A stretch of DNA of 64,000 bases from Frondihabitans sp. PhB188 (GTDB lineage Bacteria > Actinomycetota > Actinomycetes > Actinomycetales > Microbacteriaceae), in the NCBI RefSeq assembly GCF_003752365.1, contig NZ_RJUO01000007.1, forward strand, positions 1-64,000, read 5' to 3'. Numbering within the stretch: the first letter of the stretch is position 1; each line of letters opens with the position of its first letter. Both the position numbers and the translations under genes were made by a program. This document shows, piece by piece, positions 26,763-35,843 of this stretch. Under the pieces are notes generated by a model. The model was given only the letters and a program-made list of their open reading frames with translations. It was not told the DNA's origin and ran no database searches.

Positions 26763-27824
26763 TCAGCTGCAGCGGACAGCGGCGAGGCCGAGGAGCGCGG
26801 TGACCGTGATCTGGGTACTGGTGGTCGAGGTGGCGCTCCAGGATGCGGGTGTCGCGGTGAGGTTGGTGCGGACTTGGATCGGCCACGTCGTGCCGAGGTT
26901 CAATAACTGGCTGGCACTGATTCGGGCTGTGCGGCCAGTCCCGGGACTGCTGGCCAGGACGGTGCCACCGCTGATCACGTCGAACGAGTTGGCTGCCACG
27001 TCGGTGTAGGTCCAACTGATGGTGGCCGTGGAGTCGGGGTTATTGGTGCAGGTCACCCCGGTGGGTGCAGTCGCCGTGGCCGCCGTAAAGACGGCCTGTG
27101 GGGGGCGGGTCGTGCCGGCAAAGGCGGCAGCGTGCGCTTTCTCGGGAATAAGGGCCGCGACGATGATTAGGGCGCAGGCAAGGACACTGGCACGGCGAAA
27201 TAAGCGGCGCGGTTGTCTTGATGGGTTCTGGGCCGTGGAATCGGTGGTGCATCCTTGGTTCCAGATCGCGCACCGTAAGGTTTTGTCGGTGCGGGTGAGG
27301 ATCCCCGCTGCGAGAAGTGCGATGCCGACAAGCAGCGTGGCGGGCCAGGCACCGGTGCGGAGCCACAGGATCGGCAACCCTAGGTAAGGCACCCGGAGGT
27401 AGCCGACACCGTGAACTGTCTTGAGGTCGACGGCGGATGAGTCTGCGGTGGGGTTGGCGTCTCCTTTGGTGGTGATCATCCCGGTGGCGGCGGGTTGCAG
27501 GTAGCGGTGCAGGCGCAGCCGGCCGGCATGGTCGGGGTCATCAAACAGAAGCACCTGACCGGGATGCAGTTGCGGGGTCGCCACGGGGCGGGCGACGACG
27601 ATATCTCCGGGGTGGAGGCGGGGCATCATGGACCCGGTCATTACCGTGGTCGGTTCCCACCCGAGCGCCGTGGGGGCTGCAGCCCAAAACAGCATTCCTA
27701 CCGTGGCCGCCAGAACGGTGCGGGCAAGGAGCGCCACGACCACCCGGCCCCAATCCGGCAACGGCCGAGAAACGTTTCCGGCGCCTCGGCCGAGGAGCGT
27801 AGAGGTCACGTCAATGGCAGACAC
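26763..27824 (-). CDS. SipW-like signal peptidase I with C-terminal fibronectin-like extension
   Basis: A 353-residue protein. Residues about 25-170 are an ER/SipW-type signal peptidase: an N-terminal span, VMTGSMMPRLHPGDIV with catalytic S65, H106 in LRLHRYL in place of the bacterial lysine, and D122 in TTKGDANPT. Spans flank this domain, and residues about 245-340 resemble a fibronectin type III module (TGVTCTNNPDSTATISWTYT). An extracellular extension fused to SipW is unusual. GTG 27824 lies just downstream of the TasA-like gene. It should process the SipW-type signal peptide of that neighbour outside the membrane. Confidence 0.82.
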   Translation of the reverse strand: MSAIDVTSTLLGRGAGNVSRPLPDWGRVVVALLARTVLAATVGMLFWAAAPTALGWEPTTVMTGSMMPRLHPGDIVVARPVATPQLHPGQVLLFDDPDHAGRLRLHRYLQPAATGMITTKGDANPTADSSAVDLKTVHGVGYLRVPYLGLPILWLRTGAWPATLLVGIALLAAGILTRTDKTLRCAIWNQGCTTDSTAQNPSRQPRRLFRRASVLACALIIVAALIPEKAHAAAFAGTTRPPQAVFTAATATAPTGVTCTNNPDSTATISWTYTDVAANSFDVISGGTVLASSPGTGRTARISASQLLNLGTTWPIQVRTNLTATPASWSATSTTSTQITVTALLGLAAVRCS

Positions 27825-27851
27825 GATTTCGAAGACGTTAAGGTGCTGGGG

Positions 27852-28463
27852 TTAGCTGTTCTGGGCTTCCCATGTCAGCCCCAGAGATGCTGTTCCCCCC
27901 TGGGCACTGTTGGGTGTGGAAGCAGCGAGGCTGTAGGTGATCCGGTACACGCGGGTCTCTGGTGCGGTCCCGGTCGGGGTCCAGGAACCAAGCCCGGTGG
28001 CGTACCCGGTGTTGGCGGTCCCGAGTGCGGCGAGGGTGCCGGCGAATAGTGACGGGGTTGTCGCCAGCGGGGTGAACCCGGTGCACGACCCGAACCCGCC
28101 CCCTGTCCCCTGCTCGATCGACACGGACAGGTACGACGACAACGCATTCGTCGTTGCAGTGTTCGTGGCGTACAGCTTCACCGCCGACGGCAACGAACCC
28201 GTCGATGTCACCGCAATGCAGTTCGCACCCGTGAGCCCGGGTTTCAGCCCCGTGACGGTGAACAGGGCGGCGTTCGCGTCATCGTCGGTCAACGCTACCG
28301 ATCCTGCCGACCAGTTGCTGGCGGCGTTGGACGTGGTGGCCGAGAACGCCGCATACGACGCATTCGACACCGCGATGCCTGATACGGCAAGAGCTGCGGG
28401 GATGGCTAACCACGCCGTCAGCTTGGCGGTACGAGGGGTGACACGAGGCAACGAGAAATGCAT
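27852..28463 (-). CDS. TasA/camelysin-like secreted protein with SipW-type signal peptide
   Basis: A 203-residue protein. The basic N-terminus is followed by a span (AWLAIPAALAVSGIAVSNAS) and the family hallmark YAAFSATTSNAASNWSAGSVAL-DDD, as in TasA/camelysin proteins cleaved by SipW. The mature domain is a predicted beta-sandwich with two cysteines (CIAV, SCTGF). In Bacillus such proteins form biofilm fibres or act as envelope proteins. The gene precedes the SipW-like peptidase by 27 bases on the same strand. AGGATC just before ATG 28463 is the likely ribosome site. Confidence 0.82.
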   Translation of the reverse strand: MHFSLPRVTPRTAKLTAWLAIPAALAVSGIAVSNASYAAFSATTSNAASNWSAGSVALTDDDANAALFTVTGLKPGLTGANCIAVTSTGSLPSAVKLYATNTATTNALSSYLSVSIEQGTGGGFGSCTGFTPLATTPSLFAGTLAALGTANTGYATGLGSWTPTGTAPETRVYRITYSLAASTPNSAQGGTASLGLTWEAQNS

Positions 28464-29185
28464 GATCCTGATCCTGACTTTGAGGTGTGATGAACGCGCG
28501 GGTTAGACGCGTGCCAAAGAAAGGACAGGGGTGAAATGTCGGCTTCCTCGACGGCTCGACCACGATAAAGAGGGCGGAAGCGACAATACAAGACCCCCAA
28601 TGGTGGGTCGCACCCTGGCGACCCCACACCAGTGCACTCTTGGCGCAGTTCCGGCCTGTGGAGAAGTCAAGCCCCGTCCCAAAGGCGCCAACCTCCGTAC
28701 CGTGAAGTGCGCTGCCCTACCGGACTCCCTACCCCGGAAGGTGCAGTGTGGCCAGCCTCTCCGGAGGGGCTGGTCACGTCACAGCAAATGCTCAACACTT
28801 CGCCTCGGAAAGTGGCCTCAAGCGCGGCAACAGCTTCAGGTTCTTCTGTCTAGCTCTTTTCCGAACTGTTCTGTTTGGCTAGTGTTCATATGTTCCGGGG
28901 GTTGGATCAGGGTCGCCGGGCCGGGTGTGGGGTCGTTCGGGTCGACCCCACACCCCAACTCCCCCCGTCAATCCCCCCCCAAACACTCCACCGGGGCACT
29001 CCGTCCGCACGTACCCTGGAGTTGTTGAGGAGAGCTCGTCCAGGACGCACCCGTGTGCGGCCCACGTCACCAAACCGGTGACAGTACTTGAGCTATGGCA
29101 CAGTGCGTGGGTGTTACCCGCACCCGCCCGGCCCAGACCCCGCCACCGGCACCACCTGGGCTCTCACCCCTGAGAGCAAAACCCC
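28464..29185. other. 722 bases without a supported gene
   Basis: No coding frame here has a convincing start or motif. The sequence becomes C-rich around 28945-29000 and contains a TAGTGT box at 28878 with no credible frame behind it. It separates the divergent TasA-like and DUF7882 genes and presumably holds their promoters. Confidence 0.45.
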
Positions 29186-29605
29186 ATGGGATACATCGTC
29201 TACGACGGCGAAGTCCTCGAATTCAAAGTCGAAGACCGCCTCCTCGCCCACCTCCAAATCGTCATCGTCAACAAATTCCGCCGCAACGAATCCCTGATGT
29301 TCTCCTGGCGAGAACCCGCCGAAACCGGCGACGGACGAGCGACCGTGTGGCTCTCCCCCAACATCGGGCTCCGCTTCAAATTCGCCGGCGGCCGGACCCC
29401 GGACATCAACCCCACCTGGCTTGCTGCGCTTTACAGTGCCGCCGACTCCGGACGCGGCCTCTACGCCGTCAATGAACCCACCCGAGACCCCACCACGCAA
29501 CTGTCCGGAACCAGCGGCGACGCCGTCGACTGGGGTAAGGACCGCACCCCACCCGTCCACCCCAGAAGTGCAAGGCCCCTCGCCGGGGAACAGGCACAGC
29601 CCTAA
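29186..29605 (+). CDS. DUF7882-type protein (small Microbacteriaceae family)
   Basis: A 139-residue protein: MGYIVYDGEVLEFKVEDRLL, then HLQIVIVNKFRRNESLMFSW, WLSPNIGLRFKFAG and INPTWLAALYSAADSGRGLY. These blocks define a small family common in Microbacteriaceae, sometimes mis-named ATP-dependent ligase; its function is unknown. The last ~35 residues are low-complexity and probably disordered. ATG 29186. Confidence 0.78.
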   Translation: MGYIVYDGEVLEFKVEDRLLAHLQIVIVNKFRRNESLMFSWREPAETGDGRATVWLSPNIGLRFKFAGGRTPDINPTWLAALYSAADSGRGLYAVNEPTRDPTTQLSGTSGDAVDWGKDRTPPVHPRSARPLAGEQAQP

Positions 29606-30053
29606 GCTTTCCCATAGTCGGCTGGTTACCGGCAATGGCTGTGTCTTGTTGCCCGTGCCTCTGATTCGGCGCCGGCGCAGGTCCAGCCGCGTGGCTCTCG
29701 CCCTTAACCCCGGCAGGAGCCACGCACCCCCGACTGCCACAGCGGCACAGCGGCACGCCCTGTCAGAGTCTGCCGGGCACGCGCATTTGGCACTCCTGCG
29801 GGGCACATGTCGGCGGCATATATCCGAGAACGCCGGGGCGTAGGTATCCGGAGAATCATGTCGGCAACCGTTGCCCTGAAGCACGCCCGCCCGATGGACC
29901 TGGCCAGCTGATAACTCCGGCTGATGACAGATGATCAGGGCCTTTGACAGGCGCATTTCGGGACGAATCCATTTATGTCAACCGGGGGATCGCCTTTCCT
30001 GGAACCCAATATGTTTGTCGAGTCCCTTGACGAACCTGAAGGGATCCCGGCCG
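29606..30053. other. 448 bases without a supported gene
   Basis: Short CAGCGGCA repeats at about 29738-29756, otherwise nothing recognised. The leader and promoter of the downstream histidine kinase must lie here. Confidence 0.4.
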
Positions 30054-31304
30054 ATGAACTATCGCCACCCCCGGCCCACCACCGGCATTGCACCTCGAGA
30101 AGGTGCGATCACCTTGTCCCGCCGATCGGCGATCAGCCGCGCTCTCCTGGAGACCGTGTTCGCCCGCAGTTTCGGGGCAGTTTGCCTCATCTTCGGGCTA
30201 CAGGCGCTCCCTTTCGCGTTCGAAGGTCAACCTGCGATGAACCAGGCATGGGCCTGGATCATCGGCCTCGCCCTTTTCGGCTCCCTCCTGCTGGTGACCA
30301 TTGCCGCAGCCACGCTCGGGCCGACCCTCCCGGCCGCCGGAGCCCTCTCCACCGTGTACGCAGCCGTCATCATTTCCTGGCCCTTCGCCGCCCAAAATCT
30401 CACCCAAGTGCAGCCCCATGTGCCGTGGCCCTGGTATCTGTGCAACGTCGCCATGGCCGCAGCCGCCCTGGCCTTCACCCCACGGTGGGCCACGCTCTAC
30501 ATCCTCGGTCTCGCCACCGCCTACACCCTCGTTCGTCTTACCCCTCCGGGCGGACATGCCACGCTCCTGCATGCGATCCTCGACAGCGGATACACCCTGA
30601 TCCTTGGTGTCGCGACACTCGTCATTGTGTCGCTCCTAAGGCAAGCGACAACGTCTGTTGACCGCGCCCAAAGGGCCGCCACCCGCCGTTATGCGGAGAC
30701 AGTCAAAGCGCACCGCAACGAAGTGGAACGCCTCCGCATAGACGCGCTCCTGCACGACGGCGTCCTCACCACATTCCTCCTCGCAGGGGAACACGACTCA
30801 CCCGTTGACCCGGCGATCGCGGTCAACATGGCCAAGAATGCCCTCGCCGAGATCACCGTCACCCATACCCTGGACGACGCCGAAAAAACGGCCGCCAGAC
30901 GCACCGCACTTCGAGCACGATTCGACACCGCGATCACTGAATTCGGAACCGCGGTTGAGCTGCACACCGAAGGACTCGACGGACACGCCGTCCCTGCCGA
31001 TGTTGTCGACGACCTCTACGCCGCGACCATGCAAGCCCTCATGAACAGCATCCAGCACGCCGGCCCAGTCTCCATCACCCGCCGCATCACCGTCACCTGG
31101 CACAGCACCACCCTCACCATCACGATCAGCGACAACGGCCAAGGCTTCGACCCAACCCAGGCCACCGACCGCCTTGGCGTTCGCACGTCCATCATCGAAC
31201 GAACCCGCAACGCCGGCGGAACCGCACACATCACCTCCAGCCCCGGAAACGGAACAACCATCACCCTCACCTGGTCACCCCCACAGAGTCTCGAAAAACT
31301 ATAG
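30054..31304 (+). CDS. Orphan sensor histidine kinase
   Basis: A 416-residue membrane kinase. Six spans occupy about residues 35-198, followed by a helical linker. The probable phosphoacceptor is H234 in ALLHDGVLTTFL. The ATPase domain has an N-box N331 (LMNSIQHAGPVS), G1 box D360-NGQG364 and G2 SSPGNGTT (about 395-402). ATG 30054 follows GAAGGGATCCC. No response regulator is adjacent. The same LLHD-V-L, N-box and RLGVR-SI blocks recur in the 752-residue protein at 45760, so the two are paralogues. Signal unknown. Confidence 0.85.
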   Translation: MNYRHPRPTTGIAPREGAITLSRRSAISRALLETVFARSFGAVCLIFGLQALPFAFEGQPAMNQAWAWIIGLALFGSLLLVTIAAATLGPTLPAAGALSTVYAAVIISWPFAAQNLTQVQPHVPWPWYLCNVAMAAAALAFTPRWATLYILGLATAYTLVRLTPPGGHATLLHAILDSGYTLILGVATLVIVSLLRQATTSVDRAQRAATRRYAETVKAHRNEVERLRIDALLHDGVLTTFLLAGEHDSPVDPAIAVNMAKNALAEITVTHTLDDAEKTAARRTALRARFDTAITEFGTAVELHTEGLDGHAVPADVVDDLYAATMQALMNSIQHAGPVSITRRITVTWHSTTLTITISDNGQGFDPTQATDRLGVRTSIIERTRNAGGTAHITSSPGNGTTITLTWSPPQSLEKL

Positions 31305-31381
31305 ATTTTTGAGGCGTCTCACGCGCCTGTAGCCCCCGGCCAATTGGGGCGGACCAATCACTCCGTGCATCAGCGGCAGTA

Positions 31382-31948
31382 CTACAGGACGCCGAGGTGG
31401 TCGACGAGGATTCGCGACCCGACCAGGACGAGCACGACACCGCCGACGATCTCGGCGGGTCGGCCGAATCGGGCGCCCACTCGGCGTCCTATCGCCACCC
31501 CGGCCAGGGCGAACACGAAGGTGACCGCTCCGATGAGGGCCACGGCTCCGCCGATGGAGACGGGGACGAATGCGAACGAGACACCTACGGCGAGGGCGTC
31601 AATGCTCGTGGCCAGCCCAAGGAGCAGGAGTTCGCGCATCCCGATCCTGTCGGTGTCCTTCTCGTGGTCGTCCTGACCTCGCACGGCCTCCCAGATCATT
31701 TTGCCGCCGATGAGCAGGAGCAGCCCGAATGCGATCCAGTGGTCGAAGCTGCTGATGTAGCGGGCGAACTGGCTGCCGAGGAACCAGCCGATGAGGGGCA
31801 TGACGGCCTGGAAGACGCCGAAGACGGCCGCGATGACGAGCGCCTGGGAGAGCCGGAAGTGCCGGAGGTGCAGGCCTTTGGTGAGGGCGACCGCGAAGGC
31901 GTCGGCGGAGACGCCGACGGCGATGAGGACGAGCGTGATGGGGGACAT
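31382..31948 (-). CDS. mntP: Manganese efflux pump MntP
   Basis: A 188-residue MntP protein with six membrane spans. Family motifs include GVSADAFAVALTKGL in span 1 and LLLGLATSIDALAVGVSFAF in span 4, the paired acidic SxDA motifs of Mn export. The start at 31948 is preceded by AAAGGCCGCACC. Upstream, a yybP-ykoY riboswitch (32012-32140) shows that the gene is induced by excess Mn2+. Single-gene transcript. Confidence 0.95.
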   Translation of the reverse strand: MSPITLVLIAVGVSADAFAVALTKGLHLRHFRLSQALVIAAVFGVFQAVMPLIGWFLGSQFARYISSFDHWIAFGLLLLIGGKMIWEAVRGQDDHEKDTDRIGMRELLLLGLATSIDALAVGVSFAFVPVSIGGAVALIGAVTFVFALAGVAIGRRVGARFGRPAEIVGGVVLVLVGSRILVDHLGVL

Positions 31949-32011
31949 GGTGCGGCCTTTCGGAAGCGAGGCCGAACGCACGTGAGGAAGGGGGTTCGGC
32001 CGGGACAGGAA

Positions 32012-32140
32012 CCGAAGGTCTCGCTCGCCCGACCCGCTTCTCGAAGCAGTGTCGGGAGGAACGCCGGGTGCAGATACACCAGTATGTCGACGGACCGTTG
32101 GGCCCTTTCGGGCCGTGGGAGCTACTCCCCTTCGCCGACC
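32012..32140 (-). promoter_or_regulatory. yybP-ykoY manganese riboswitch
   Basis: In the mntP 5' leader on the minus strand. The consensus core GGGGAGTAGC is at 32130-32121, the ACATACTGG-type segment at about 32088-32079, and the closing GCGAGACCTTCGG at about 32024-32012. The two conserved loops form the Mn2+ site in this class. Mn2+ binding is expected to free the mntP ribosome site or prevent termination. Confidence 0.88.
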
Positions 32141-32423
32141 ATCATGCCAGGTCGGGCTGGCGACGAAGATCGATTCCATCTTCGATAGCTGTTCGATGGA
32201 ACCAATCCCACTCTGCCGTCTCGGAAAACTAAAGGTTTTCGGACGTCTCAGGTCGCGGTTCACCCGCTCAGAACATGCCTGAAGAGCCAGGGGTCGTCGT
32301 GTCTCGAGAAGTCGTTCCCGCAGCTCGATGGGCCTGGCATGGTCACCCCGGACTTTACGAGACAGGGATAGATCATTACTCGCCGGAGGCGTTCGCGCCG
32401 GCAGCACCAAATTCTCGGAGTTC

Positions 32424-33041
32424 TTAATCCCGGGGTGGGGTGGCGGGAATGTTGCAGGTCGGGTCGAGGGCGGTGCGGATGAATGCTTCGACCATGGCCG
32501 CTCTCCGGGTCGGGGTGCTGTGTGCCACGAGTGAATAAATACTGAGACTGTCGATCAGGGCCACGAACAGTTCTGCGACCAAATGCGGGTCACGGGTTCT
32601 GAATTCACCATTAGTCACGCCCACGGTGATGATGCCCGCCACGAATTCGACCCACAGGGTTGTGCTTTCTCGTGCCACTTTCGCAACGACGGGGTTCCGG
32701 CGTCCCACACTCCACCCGTCTGCCCAGATCCAATCTTCCCTAGTGTGTTCCCCGGCAAAGAGGTCATCGGTCAGGTACTGAAGCGCTGCTCGAGCGGTGG
32801 TGAGAGTGTTCACGTGGGCGCGTGCTGCGGCGAGTTCGTCGGCGGCGATGTCCCGGAACATGCGCGCCGCCAGCGCTGGCATTGACGGTTCCTGCCGAGC
32901 AATAACGGCCGGTTCAAGCCCGGTCTGGGCCACGACACGACGCAACGTCACCGCCGGCAGGCCCGCGTCGAACGCGATCGCCTTCGCCGCCTTGTCGATA
33001 CGACCGGCCACCGGCAGGTTCGGGTCCTCGTGAATACGCAC
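32424..33041 (-). CDS. TetR-family transcriptional regulator
   Basis: A 205-residue TetR regulator. The N-terminal helix-turn-helix is IDKAAKAIAFDAGLPAVTLR followed by a VVAQTGLEPAVIARQ recognition helix, shorter and more degenerate than usual. The C-terminal ligand domain contains DWIWADGWSVGRRNPVVAK and ends at residue 205. GTG 33041 has TAAGTT 6 bases upstream, so the transcript is probably leaderless. No adjacent pump or enzyme gene identifies its target. Confidence 0.8.
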   Translation of the reverse strand: MRIHEDPNLPVAGRIDKAAKAIAFDAGLPAVTLRRVVAQTGLEPAVIARQEPSMPALAARMFRDIAADELAAARAHVNTLTTARAALQYLTDDLFAGEHTREDWIWADGWSVGRRNPVVAKVARESTTLWVEFVAGIITVGVTNGEFRTRDPHLVAELFVALIDSLSIYSLVAHSTPTRRAAMVEAFIRTALDPTCNIPATPPRD

Positions 33042-33323
33042 GCCTTGAACTTACGTAGCCGTGTCGACTTCGACTAGAACCCCAACCGGGTGCCCCTCAG
33101 CTCACACACGTTCCCCGGGACGCGTAATCGTTCCGGATGATGCACTCAGCATGGGCAGAAACACCCGCACCCCACCTGGGAGCCTTGCCCCGCTCATTGG
33201 AAGCGGCTCGAGTTTGGGACGCTATCCGCCCGGGACGCCCGCATTCGACCATGACGACGGAGCGTCGTGGACTCCCAGTAGTGGGGACAAGACCCCGCTG
33301 GGGCCGCCTTCTAGCATGTGAGG

Positions 33324-33584
33324 ATGGATCAGAACCCGACAGGTGTCCCTCACCAGGAACCCACCGCAACCGCCACCCCGCGCCCGCAGCCCGACACGGG
33401 AAATTCCGCACTTGGGGCGCTGGGGTTGGAGCAGCATCTGGCGACGCTGGTCACGATTTTAGGCGGACATATCTTCGGCGCCACCGGGTGGCAACAGACC
33501 CTCACCTCCTGGTCGGAGAACCCCCACATCCGATTCGAGGAGATAGAAGCCAACCTCCTGCAGCTACTCGCCTGCGACAACTGA
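33324..33584 (+). CDS. Small unrecognised protein (86 residues)
   Basis: Pro/Thr-rich N-terminus, then a helical region ALGALGLEQHLATLVTILGG and FGATGWQQTLTSW, ending LLQLLACDN. TAGCAT lies 6 bases before ATG 33324 (leaderless pattern), which is the main support. Function unknown. Confidence 0.5.
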   Translation: MDQNPTGVPHQEPTATATPRPQPDTGNSALGALGLEQHLATLVTILGGHIFGATGWQQTLTSWSENPHIRFEEIEANLLQLLACDN

Positions 33585-33762
33585 ATCTCGCCTACCTCCC
33601 ACAAAGCCATTCCCGTCGGCCCCTGAGCGTGACCGCCAAGATGACCGCGATCCTGTTGCGCCCTCCCCGGCGCGGTTACGCTTGTGATGCCGGGGGGTGG
33701 TACCCCAGGCGAAGGCCCGCTTTATGTGGATGCTTCTGATCTGGCGCCCGTGGGGCGTGGCC

Positions 33763-33794
33763 GCGGGGTCTCCCGCCCGGGCGGGAGACCCCGC
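33763..33794. repeat. 32-base perfect palindrome
   Basis: GCGGGGTCTCCCGCC, two central bases CG, then the exact reverse complement. It is longer than needed for a terminator and no gene ends nearby on either strand. Confidence 0.8.
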
Positions 33795-33881
33795 ACTCAC
33801 CTCACAGCGTGGAGCCCCTTCCTACCCGGCTGCCGCGCGCCTGTTTCTTTTGGCCAGGAGACAGAGGAGTGCTCCTGGTCT

Positions 33882-33918
33882 GATGGGGTGGCGCGGCTCG
33901 GGACCGCTCCACCCCATC
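33882..33918. repeat. 10-bp stem inverted repeat
   Basis: GATGGGGTGG pairs with CCACCCCATC across a 17-base loop. No gene ends nearby. Confidence 0.7.
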
Positions 33919-34048
33919 AACACCGACGCACGCTCAACAAGGATCACCCTCAGCAGCCGCGCGCGGCTGAGGCACATCCCAACACCCCACACGCAAAAAG
34001 CCGGGGTCCAAGACCACACTTACCGACCTCACCCATAAAATCGGTCGA

Positions 34049-34180
34049 ATGAGGCGCCGCCAGAAGAACCCCTATGGGCCGCCGCGACAACCCGGAACAC
34101 CTCGCGTCATTTATGTCGCGGTCGGCATCCTGGCCGTGGCCACGATCACGCTCGTCGTCCTCGCCGCCCTCCACGGCTGA
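34049..34180 (+). CDS. Small single-span membrane protein (43 residues)
   Basis: Basic, proline-rich cytoplasmic N-terminus (MRRRQKNPYGPPRQPGTPRV) then one span (VAVGILAVATITLVVLAALH) at the very C-terminus. TAAAAT lies 7 bases before the ATG. Too short for most gene finders but with good membrane-protein character. Function unknown. Confidence 0.55.
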   Translation: MRRRQKNPYGPPRQPGTPRVIYVAVGILAVATITLVVLAALHG

Positions 34181-34603
34181 CAGTCCCAACGGCAAAATCC
34201 CGAACGCGCCACCTCGAGGTGGAACCAGTGAACCGACGCCATTCCTGTCCTCAACCAAGAAAATGGCCCGGCCTTCGGGTCACGAGCCGGGCCGAGCCGA
34301 CCAGGCCACGACAGAACAGTGAAAGCCGCACCCAGCCCAACCGACGGTACCCATCCTGAGTGAAAACCGTCCGATCCGCGCCCGTTGATCTTGCCCGCTG
34401 CTCGTCACCCAACCGGCTTTTCACGAGGGGCCTCGTTCGGTGATCTGGGCAGCATTGGTTGTGGAGCGTTACACGTCAGGCACCTTAAGGCCCTACGACC
34501 CTTCTCACTCCAGCTCCCCCTTCTGGGGAATGACAGCAGGACCCGGTGGTGGTTGAGTCAGGGTGAAGCGGACCATGGATGGTCCCCAGATACGGAGTAC
34601 CTG
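34181..34603. other. Leader region of the first MarR gene
   Basis: No gene is supported. It contains the 34265-34293 hairpin and a second inverted pair ACCATGGATGGT at 34572-34583 just before the MarR gene. Confidence 0.4.
34265..34293 (-). terminator. Hairpin with T-rich flank on the minus strand
   Basis: 8-bp stem GGCCCGGC / GCCGGGCC with a 13-base loop. Read on the minus strand it is followed by ATTTTCTT, like a terminator, but no minus-strand gene is known upstream. Confidence 0.5.
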
Positions 34604-35089
34604 ATGACCACGACGGTCAACACCACACCCAACCCCACAACCAAGGTCGCGTCCCCATCTCCCGGACACATCGGGAATTCGCTCGCGACTATTCGTAGCG
34701 CTCTCTTCGCGTTCGATCACGCGCACCGCGTCTTCCTCGACGCTGCCGCCCAGCAGCTCGGGGTGGGAACAACGGACCTAGACGCTCTCCTGCAACTCGC
34801 CCAAGACGAACCCGTCACCCCGGGACAGCTACGCGCCCACCTGCAACTCACCACCGGCGCAATCACCGCCGTCACCGACCGACTCGACGCCGCCGGGTAC
34901 CTCACCCGCCTGCAACACCCCACCGACCGGCGCAGCCTGCTCCTCGTCCTCACCCCAACCGGCCGGAACGCCGTCAACCATGTTCTCCACCAATACGAGA
35001 CAACACTCACTGCCCTCCCCGAAAAACCGGCAATGATCCAGCAGCTCACCACGCTGACTTCCGCCGTCCTCCACGCCAGCAAGGCCTAA
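34604..35089 (+). CDS. MarR-family transcriptional regulator
   Basis: A 161-residue winged-helix regulator: helix LDALLQLAQDEPVTPGQLRA, recognition helix TTGAITAVTDRLDAAGYLTR, wing HPTDRRSLLLVLTPTG, and a C-terminal dimer helix. ATG 34604 has GGAG 8 bases upstream. The Asp-Arg-Arg of the wing is the usual MarR signature. A second MarR protein is at 36177; both sit among small membrane-protein genes. Ligand and targets unknown. Confidence 0.88.
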   Translation: MTTTVNTTPNPTTKVASPSPGHIGNSLATIRSALFAFDHAHRVFLDAAAQQLGVGTTDLDALLQLAQDEPVTPGQLRAHLQLTTGAITAVTDRLDAAGYLTRLQHPTDRRSLLLVLTPTGRNAVNHVLHQYETTLTALPEKPAMIQQLTTLTSAVLHASKA

Positions 35090-35203
35090 CACCCCTCTCC
35101 CTCTGACGTCGGTCCACTGGGCTCGGCGTGACGACACGACTCTGAGGTCCACGACCCTGGCCGCCTCCAGGACAAGGATGGGCGTACCAATCCAGGGGGC
35201 AGT

Positions 35204-35482
35204 GTGGAACCGATCGACCTTGACGACGCGCAACTGCCACGTATCAACGGGCAACACACCCTTGTCCGGCTAAACGGCCGCGTCTACCGGGTTCGAAACG
35301 CCCGTGCCGGCGTGTGGGAGATCACCGAAACCCTCGGCAGCATCCTCATCGGCCATGGACACCTCCACACCACCGGTACCACCTATCAGATCGTTACTCC
35401 CACCAGCCAGGGTCCAAAACATCCGCGGTGGCAGCACGTCGCGAGGGAACACCTCACCGTACGCAAAGACCTCAAACGGTAA
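35204..35482 (+). CDS. Small unrecognised protein (92 residues)
   Basis: GTG 35204 is preceded by AGGGGGCAGT. The product begins with an acidic stretch (MEPIDLDDAQLPRINGQHTL), then a beta-rich centre (VRLNGRVYRVRNARAGVWEI) and a basic C-terminus (REHLTVRKDLKR). No family recognised. Confidence 0.55.
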   Translation: MEPIDLDDAQLPRINGQHTLVRLNGRVYRVRNARAGVWEITETLGSILIGHGHLHTTGTTYQIVTPTSQGPKHPRWQHVAREHLTVRKDLKR

Positions 35483-35607
35483 AAGGCTCCCCCACCCGGT
35501 ACCCGATCCCTTCCGGGTCTAGCACGGAATTGGAAAGGCCAGGCGTGGCGGCTTGCGTGACTGTCGCATAGAGCCGCCCCGTTCTGGGGCATGACAATAC
35601 AACCAAG

Positions 35608-35838
35608 ATGGCGTTTCATAAAGACACTCCATTACGGAGAATCTCGACCGTCAACCTATTTGCCCGTGGAGGCGTCACCGTGCTCATCGCCCTCGTTAGT
35701 CTCGTTCTCCTGCTCGCTGCCACGACAACGACTGTGATTCTTGCCCGTAAGAATTCGACGACTGGGCCGGTCCAGGACAGCAGCGAAAGGCTCCGGGCTC
35801 TTCGCGAAACCCACCGCCGTTCTCTCCAGGCCCGCTAA
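35608..35838 (+). CDS. Small single-span membrane protein (76 residues)
   Basis: Cytoplasmic basic N-terminus, one span (GVTVLIALVSLVLLLAATTT), and a charged C-terminal helix rich in Ser/Arg. ATG 35608 without a strong ribosome site. Ends 5 bases before the next membrane-protein gene, so the two may be co-transcribed. Confidence 0.5.
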   Translation: MAFHKDTPLRRISTVNLFARGGVTVLIALVSLVLLLAATTTTVILARKNSTTGPVQDSSERLRALRETHRRSLQAR

Positions 35839-35843
35839 CTCTT

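Larger units (their letters stand above)
33585..34048. other. Hairpin-rich stretch without a supported gene
   Basis: Two long perfect inverted repeats (33763-33794 and 33882-33918, listed separately) dominate the region. No coding frame has a start signal. TAAAAT at 34036-34041 belongs to the next small gene. Confidence 0.5.

Noticed and set aside
35290-35305. GGTTCGAAAC resembling a tRNA T-loop
   Set aside because: It is inside a coding frame and no acceptor or anticodon stems can be formed around it.
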